Positions 6,630 through 10,650 of a stretch of DNA of 10,650 nt are shown here, piece by piece. The stretch is from Arenimonas sp. (GTDB lineage: Bacteria > Pseudomonadota > Gammaproteobacteria > Xanthomonadales > Xanthomonadaceae). Below the pieces are notes generated by a model. It saw only the letters and a list, made by a program, of their open reading frames with translations, did no database searches and was not told the origin of the DNA. Position 1 is the stretch's first letter; the number at the start of each line of letters is the position of its first letter. The position numbers were made by a program, and so were the translations under genes. The stretch lies in contig DNNT01000086.1 in assembly GCA_003497545.1 (NCBI GenBank), positions 458 through 11,107 on the forward strand. The letters run 5' to 3'.

Positions 6630-7582
6630 TCCGAGGCGGTAAGCGTGGGCTGGCGATACGGTGCCGAGGCGTCCAGCCCGCGGCCGAGGTAACGCCTGCC
6701 GCCGAAGCGCTGCTCGTGCAGGCGCGCCGCTTCGGCCTCCAGTCGTGCGCGCTCCGCGTCGTTCAATCCGGCGCGCTGCGCCCAGGAGGGATGTGTTTCG
6801 CGGCCGAACAGCCGGTCGGCGAGGACGCGCTGGACGTGCGCAGCCCGCGGGTCGTCCGGCACCAACCCGTCGCCCAGGTCCGAGTCATTGTCCAAGGCAC
6901 GCGCCAGTGCTGATGCGGCTTCAGGCTCCCCGGCCCTGGCAGCCGCGAACAGGTGCCGCGCGGCATCGCGCCGCCATGCATCGAAACCCGGGTGCTGGTA
7001 GATGCCGCGCTGGAACCGGAACTGCTTGCCGATTGAGAAGTACAGGACTTGCGACGGTGCATGGCCGGCCGCGGCGGCCGGCGCCAGCAAAGCGAGTGTG
7101 CCCACTTCGTTGCCCGGGTTGGCATCGCGGCAAGCGGCCGCCTGTTCCAGGCGCAGCAGCGCGGCTTCTGCTTCGGCGTTGGCGGCCTCGAGATTGCCTT
7201 CTTCCTCGAGCCTTTCCTCGTAGTCCGAGGGGCCCGCCTCCTGCGGTCGCGCGCGCAACATGCGGCAACGCATGCGTTCGATGGCAAGTCGGCAACTGGC
7301 TTCGGGGTGGCCTGCATCGGACCAGCGCTGAAGCTCGGCCATGCGTTGGGCGAGGGGCAAGGTTTCGGCAGGCAGCATGGACAAAGGCGCATCGGCGCGC
7401 AGCTTGTCTGATTCGCCGGGAGCTTCGATGGCCTGCGACGTTGGCGATACCTCCGGCGCAGGCTGATCCTTCCTGCTCAATGTTTCCACGGCAGTGGTCG
7501 ATTCCGACCACAGTCGCCAGCTTGCCGCGAGGAGCAAGACGGCAACGAGGGCCACGCCGGCGGAGCGCCTGGCGCGGCTCAT
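6602..7582 (-). CDS. Membrane-anchored four-Cys helical-repeat protein, paralogue 4 of the array
   Basis: 326 residues; family not recognised. RR-containing N-terminus, then one membrane helix (about 8-24) and a low-complexity Pro/Ser/Glu linker to ~75. This predicts an N-in anchor (or uncleaved signal) with the domain in the periplasm. The only cysteines are C97, C106 (C-x8-C), C151 and C320, the same set as in the three upstream genes. SDAGHPEASCRLA (88-100) and ARAGEPEAASALARAL (215-230) resemble Sel1/TPR helix pairs. FDAWRRD (200-206) and HEQRFGG (289-295) are family motifs. The middle segment (DYEERL...GNLEAANAEAEAALLRLEQAAAC) is closest to that of paralogue 2. The ATG overlaps the preceding stop as ATGA; the SD is weak, so translation is probably coupled. 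Its stop lies in the next promoter's -10. Coding status is certain; function is unknown. Confidence 0.85.
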   Translation of the reverse strand: MSRARRSAGVALVAVLLLAASWRLWSESTTAVETLSRKDQPAPEVSPTSQAIEAPGESDKLRADAPLSMLPAETLPLAQRMAELQRWSDAGHPEASCRLAIERMRCRMLRARPQEAGPSDYEERLEEEGNLEAANAEAEAALLRLEQAAACRDANPGNEVGTLALLAPAAAAGHAPSQVLYFSIGKQFRFQRGIYQHPGFDAWRRDAARHLFAAARAGEPEAASALARALDNDSDLGDGLVPDDPRAAHVQRVLADRLFGRETHPSWAQRAGLNDAERARLEAEAARLHEQRFGGRRYLGRGLDASAPYRQPTLTASDFCGPPIPL

Positions 7583-8499
7583 TTCTTGGGCCCCGGGACG
7601 GTCTGGCTGCAGGTTTGGCCGCTGCCAGCCATCAGTGGCATGCCGTGGTCGTTGGGTTCGGTATTGGGGTCCAGCTCGAGGCCATTGAAATACTCGACGT
7701 GCCAGCGGCGCGCCAGCGCCTGCGCCTCCTGGTCGAGCGCGGGATCCACTTGGGGCAGGCTGACCGCGATCTTCGCTGCCTCGGGATGCTGGCCAGCGAA
7801 CAGCACCAGCAGCCCTGCGCGAGCCCGTTCGCGCAGCGGGTCGGGCGGCAGCAGGGCCGCGAGCTGGCCGCCGAACATGGGCTCCTGCGCCAGCATCAGG
7901 TGCAGCGCCGCCTCCGGGTAGCCCGCTTCGAACGCCGCCTGGAGCATAGCCGGCGCCTCGCGGCGCCAGGTGTCGAAGTCCGGCGTGGAAAGGAAGGCGT
8001 AACTTTCGCCGGGTATGCCGAAAGCCTCGCCCTTGGCATAACGCAGCATCGCCTCGGGTTCGCCCGCGAAGGCGGCCTGGCGCAAATAGGTGAAATGCCG
8101 ATCACCGTACTTTTCGATCAGTTCCGAGCAACGCGTCGGAGGCCCCTGGTCGCCGCCCACCCGCCGCGGGCCTGCGAACACTGCCTGCTGGCGGCAAGCC
8201 TGCAGCTCCGCCGCCAGCTGGCAGGCCGCGCGGGCATCGCCGCCGGTGGCGCGCGCGGCGAGCTCGGACAGTGGCGGCAGCGGTTCGACCGGGCGCGGCG
8301 TGCCAGTGACGTCGTAACGCGGAACCGCGCGCGTGGGCTTCGCCGAGGGTTCGACGGGCAGGCTGGTCAGGCCGGGCAGGGGCGCGGCGTCGGCATCCAA
8401 GGTGGGAACCGCCTGGTGCTGCGCCCCGAACAGGTAGAAGGCGGTGGCCGCCGACAGTGCGACGAGGCCGAGCAGGACGGTGAGCACGGGTCGTTGCAT
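7579..8499 (-). CDS. Membrane-anchored four-Cys helical-repeat protein, paralogue 3 of the array
   Basis: 306 residues, the shortest of the four; function unknown. Membrane helix at about 5-24 with almost no basic N-terminus (MQRP), then a Pro-rich linker to ~75. Only four cysteines: C93, C102 (C-x8-C), C124 and C297. The gap between the second and third Cys is 21 residues, against 44-47 in the sisters, so a helix pair appears lost here. TGGDARAACQLAAEL (85-99) and AAFAGEPEAMLRYAKG (142-157) are Sel1/TPR-like and nearly identical to the same blocks of paralogue 1. FDTWRREAPAML (175-186) and HVEYFNG (267-273) complete the family pattern. GGAGG lies 4 bases before the ATG, which overlaps the previous stop as TGATG. 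The gene ends in an ATGA overlap with paralogue 4. Confidence 0.85.
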   Translation of the reverse strand: MQRPVLTVLLGLVALSAATAFYLFGAQHQAVPTLDADAAPLPGLTSLPVEPSAKPTRAVPRYDVTGTPRPVEPLPPLSELAARATGGDARAACQLAAELQACRQQAVFAGPRRVGGDQGPPTRCSELIEKYGDRHFTYLRQAAFAGEPEAMLRYAKGEAFGIPGESYAFLSTPDFDTWRREAPAMLQAAFEAGYPEAALHLMLAQEPMFGGQLAALLPPDPLRERARAGLLVLFAGQHPEAAKIAVSLPQVDPALDQEAQALARRWHVEYFNGLELDPNTEPNDHGMPLMAGSGQTCSQTVPGPKK

Positions 8500-9467
8500 C
8501 AGGCCTCCGGGACGCAGGGGTCTTGTGGGTAGCCGTCAGGGCGCTGCAATGCCGGCGGCAGGACGTGGGCGAGCTTGCCGTCGAGCTTCCGGCCCTCGAA
8601 GTGACGCTCGTGCATCTGCCTGGCCAGCTCCCTTGCGCGACGCATGGCCGCGGCGTCAAGTGAGCGTGCGTAGTCGTCGGAGACCGTGTAGCCGAACAGC
8701 CGGTTTGCCAGCAGGTGGAAGGCGTAGGCGCGCTCCGGGTCGTCCGGAATGAGCGCGGAGGCGAAGTTGGAATCATCCTGGTAGGCCATCAACAGGAGCA
8801 TTACGGCCGAGGGTTCGCCCGCCTGAAGCGCGCGCTGCAACATGCCCGGGGAGTCGCGGCGCCAGTCGTCGAACTCCCGCGAGGCCGCATAGCCACCGCG
8901 ATGGTCGAAATGAATGCCCGAGGCATAGGCCACCATGGCGTGGCGGTTGCCGGCCCTGGCGGCGCGGGCCAGGAATTCCCCGCCGCGCGTCTTCAGCTTT
9001 TCGTCCAGCGCGTCGCAGTGGGCCAGTTGCTCGAGTCGCCAGAGGCGCTGTTCGTCTATGGCCACCGCCGCGCGCAGGTTTCCGCTGCGTGCGAAGGATT
9101 CGGCCATGTCGGTGCCGGCCATTGCATCGGTGGCTTCCCAGGCGGCGATGTCACGGCAGCGCAGCAGGCCTTCGCCGAGCCGGCAAGCCGCCACGGGATC
9201 GCCGGCGTCGGCCCGGGCCAGCAGTGCGGGCGCCGAGGTGTCGAGGGGCAGGCCGGCCGGCGGCAGCGGCGGAAGGCTGGTGCGTCGGATCGACGCCTTG
9301 GCTTGCGCCGGTCCTCCGCGTCCTTCGCCCGCCCCGCGCTCCGTCGTCGATGCCGGGGCTGTTCCGGGTGCGGAGGACCCGCGCCACGGCGCCCACCACG
9401 CCAGGCCGCCGAGCAGCGCAATGGCCACGGCAAGCCGTCCGGCCCCTTTTCCCCACCGGCCGGGCAT
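8499..9467 (-). CDS. Membrane-anchored four-Cys helical-repeat protein, paralogue 2 of the array
   Basis: 322 residues; family not recognised. Basic N-terminus (RWGKGAGR) and one membrane helix (about 11-27), then a long Gly/Ala/Pro linker to ~77, consistent with a periplasmic domain held at the inner membrane. Cysteines are exactly C95, C104 (C-x8-C), C151 and C318. RADAGDPVAACRLGEGLL (85-102), ARAGNRHAMVAYASG (170-184) and QAGEPSAVMLLLMAY (215-229) are Sel1/TPR-like helix motifs. FDDWRRDSPGML (199-210), IPDDPERAYAFHLLANRLFG (240-259) and HERHFEG (286-292) are shared with the sisters; the second is closest to paralogue 4. The ATG overlaps the stop of paralogue 1 as TGATG and has GGGGAG about 8 bases upstream, inside that gene. 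Confidence 0.85.
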   Translation of the reverse strand: MPGRWGKGAGRLAVAIALLGGLAWWAPWRGSSAPGTAPASTTERGAGEGRGGPAQAKASIRRTSLPPLPPAGLPLDTSAPALLARADAGDPVAACRLGEGLLRCRDIAAWEATDAMAGTDMAESFARSGNLRAAVAIDEQRLWRLEQLAHCDALDEKLKTRGGEFLARAARAGNRHAMVAYASGIHFDHRGGYAASREFDDWRRDSPGMLQRALQAGEPSAVMLLLMAYQDDSNFASALIPDDPERAYAFHLLANRLFGYTVSDDYARSLDAAAMRRARELARQMHERHFEGRKLDGKLAHVLPPALQRPDGYPQDPCVPEA

Positions 9468-10468
9468 CAGGGCATCTCCCCGCCGGTTTCACCGCAGGCC
9501 ACGCGATCGGCCGGCGCGCGGCGCCCGTCCTGCTGCAGCGGGGGAAGCAGCGGGGCGATGGCCTGGGCTTGCTCCGACAGCCGGTAGGTCCGGCCTGCGA
9601 AATACGCTTCGTGCCAGGCCTTTGCCTGGCGCGAGGCCACCCGGTGCTCCTCGCGGGTGAGGGCGGGATCGAGCCGGATCTCGGGCAGGTCACCATGCTG
9701 CTCGAACACGCGCCGCGCCAGCGCGTGCAGGGCGATCGTCCGCTCGCGGTCCGGCGGCGTGATCATGCCGAGCGTGCTGTCCGCGTTGTAGGCATCCAGC
9801 AACACCAGCACGGCGGCTGGCTGCCCGGCTTCAAGCAGTGACTCCAGCATTCGCGGCGCCTCACTGCGCCATTGGTCGAACAGGGGCTCGCGAATGAACC
9901 GCAGGCCCCTTTCCAGGTCCACCAGGCCGTCGCCCTGCGCGTACCGCAGCATCGCTTCCGGCTCGCCAGCCAGCGCCGCGCGCCGCAGGTAGGCCGGTGC
10001 CAGCGACGTTGCCGACGCGGGCAGGCCTTCGCAGGCCTGCTGGAGCTCGAGGGCGAACAGCTGCGCGGCGGCAGCCATGTTGGCGCTCTCCGTGCGGCCG
10101 TTCGCGGCATGCTCGGCTTCCTGCTTGCGAAGCGAGGCCAGGTGGTCGGGCGTGGCCACCAGGGGAAGGCCGGCGCAGCGCATGAGCTCGGTGGCCAGCT
10201 GGCAGGCGGCCTTGGCGTCGCCCGTGTCGGCGCGTTCGCGAAGCAGGGCAAAACGCGGCGGCAGGTCGGGAGTGCCGCTGGCCTGGACGTTGGAGGTCGG
10301 CGCAACGGGTGCGGTTTCGAAGAGCGAGCCGGCGACGTCCGACGGCTGTTGGGACACTTCGGCGAGCGGCGCGGCATCCCCGGCCGGTTGCCCGCGAAGA
10401 AGAATGGTTGCGACGACGACGGCGACGCAGGCAGCGGCGGCGAAAAGTAAGGCGCGGTGGCTTCGCAT
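9467..10468 (-). CDS. Membrane-anchored four-Cys helical-repeat protein, paralogue 1 (first gene of the array)
   Basis: 333 residues from the ATG at 10468; a TTG directly before it could add one residue. Function unknown. MRSHR then a membrane helix (about 6-24, with an extra Cys at 14), then a Pro/Ala/Ser linker to ~72. Domain cysteines are C89, C98 (C-x8-C), C146 and C325. RADTGDAKAACQLATEL (79-95), AALAGEPEAMLRYAQG (164-179) and EAGQPAAVLVLLDAY (213-227) resemble Sel1/TPR helix pairs. FDQWRSEAPRML (197-208) and HEAYFAG (286-292) are the family motifs. A central stretch (about 110-146) is Ala/Glu-rich helix. No strong SD is seen. A candidate promoter and an inverted repeat lie just upstream. 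It is separated by 74 bp from the preceding partial gene, so the array may have its own promoter. Confidence 0.85.
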   Translation of the reverse strand: MRSHRALLFAAAACVAVVVATILLRGQPAGDAAPLAEVSQQPSDVAGSLFETAPVAPTSNVQASGTPDLPPRFALLRERADTGDAKAACQLATELMRCAGLPLVATPDHLASLRKQEAEHAANGRTESANMAAAAQLFALELQQACEGLPASATSLAPAYLRRAALAGEPEAMLRYAQGDGLVDLERGLRFIREPLFDQWRSEAPRMLESLLEAGQPAAVLVLLDAYNADSTLGMITPPDRERTIALHALARRVFEQHGDLPEIRLDPALTREEHRVASRQAKAWHEAYFAGRTYRLSEQAQAIAPLLPPLQQDGRRAPADRVACGETGGEMP

Positions 10469-10478
10469 CAATCCGGCA

Positions 10479-10519
10479 CGGGCGCGGGGGAGGGCCAGTA
10501 GACCCCGATCCCGCGCCCG
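10479..10519. repeat. 10-bp perfect inverted repeat flanking the -10 of the array promoter
   Basis: The arms CGGGCGCGGG (10479-10488 on the plus strand) and CCCGCGCCCG (10510-10519) are perfect reverse complements 21 bp apart. One arm falls in the spacer of the candidate promoter, the other at about its start point. No T-tract follows on the minus strand, so it is not an obvious terminator of the upstream gene. It could be an operator or a leader hairpin, or a chance product of GC richness. Confidence 0.5.
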
Positions 10520-10526
10520 GCTTCAA
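10497..10526 (-). promoter_or_regulatory. Candidate promoter of the four-gene array
   Basis: Minus-strand -35 TTGAAG (10526-10521, 4 of 6) and -10 TCTACT (10502-10497, 4 of 6) are spaced by 18 bp. They lie in the short gap between the upstream gene's stop and the first array gene. The start point would be near 10490, about 20 bases before the ATG. Confidence 0.35.
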
Positions 10527-10542
10527 CCCGGATTCTTTCTCA

Positions 10543-10650
10543 TCAATCCACGCGGCGCGGCGCGGTGGCGATGCGGGTGACGATGCCGTCGGCGTGCACG
10601 ACGGTGACGTCGTCGGGCTCCGGCGGGGCCGGGGGCGTGGGCGGGGCGGG
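10543..10650 (-). CDS. C-terminal end of an unidentified protein with a proline-rich tail
   Basis: 35 codons and a TGA stop, open to the window edge. The visible part starts with a Pro/Ala-rich run (PAPPTPPAPPEP), like a flexible linker, followed by a short well-formed segment, DDVTVVHADGIVTRIATAP, and the tail RRVD. The alternation of beta-type residues around HADG suggests a small terminal strand-turn-strand. I do not recognise the family. It is the nearest gene upstream of the four-paralogue array, same strand, 74 bp away, so a functional link is possible but undemonstrated. The frame was chosen because it is the only one with protein-like composition ending in a stop close to the next gene. 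Confidence 0.5.
   Translation of the reverse strand, partial: PAPPTPPAPPEPDDVTVVHADGIVTRIATAPRRVD

Noticed and set aside
6661..8532. A 623-codon plus-strand frame opposite two array genes
   Set aside because: Arg/Ala/Pro-rich with no domain patterns. The opposite strand carries paralogous proteins with conserved motifs and coupled starts, so this is a shadow.
6602..10468. Reading the four-gene array as toxin-immunity genes
   Set aside because: Tandem divergent anchored periplasmic proteins would fit immunity arrays, but no toxin, secretion marker or effector is visible in the window. Kept only as a possibility, not a call.
10479..10519. Rho-independent terminator for the upstream partial gene
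   Set aside because: The hairpin is strong, but it is followed on the minus strand by TGCCGGATTG without a T-run, and it overlaps a candidate promoter.
10523..10543. Six-codon frame MRKNPG starting in a TGATG overlap with the upstream stop
   Set aside because: It could be a leader peptide, but there is no SD and no run of regulatory codons. Too short to support.
1..10650. tRNA/rRNA genes, insertion sequences, CRISPR arrays, attachment sites
   Set aside because: No clover-leaf arms with a TTC-loop signature, no transposase motifs with terminal repeats, and no regularly spaced direct repeats were seen on reading both strands.

Overview
The window looks like chromosomal DNA from a very GC-rich gammaproteobacterium, most likely of the Lysobacteraceae/Xanthomonadaceae (Lysobacter, Luteimonas or Arenimonas type). 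This is inferred from base composition, gene style and the manganese-riboswitch/GDT1 pairing, not from a database match. Every supported gene lies on the minus strand, so the biological reading order runs from base 10650 down to base 1. Gene density is high, intergenic gaps are short, and several genes overlap by 1-4 bases. I saw no tRNA, rRNA, insertion sequence or CRISPR array.

Reading 5' to 3' on the minus strand, the window opens with the last 35 codons of an unidentified protein with a proline-rich tail (10650-10543). A short leader follows, with a candidate promoter flanked by a 10-bp inverted repeat. Next come four tightly coupled genes (10468-6602) that encode divergent paralogues of one another. 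Each has one N-terminal membrane anchor, a Pro/Ala-rich linker and a helical Sel1/TPR-like domain, with the same four cysteines (C-x8-C, a middle Cys, a C-terminal Cys) and shared FDxWR and HxxxFxG motifs. I do not recognise the family. This array is the most interesting part of the window.

A consensus -10 box overlaps the stop codon of the last array gene. It starts a leader that carries a yybP-ykoY (Mn2+) riboswitch, followed by two mutually exclusive hairpins, a Shine-Dalgarno and a TTG start for a GDT1/TMEM165-family (UPF0016) Mn exporter. A membrane-bound diguanylate cyclase with its own candidate promoter follows. Then comes a two-gene nucleoside/ribose unit: a NupC-type concentrative nucleoside transporter and, 3 bp later, a ribokinase.

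The window closes with an iron-uptake unit. A Fur-box-like site sits on the promoter of an IutA-like TonB-dependent receptor. Its stop codon overlaps a candidate CTG start of a PepSY-type inner-membrane protein that runs off the window. The themes are metal homeostasis (Mn export, Fe uptake), nucleoside salvage, c-di-GMP signalling and an uncharacterised set of envelope proteins.
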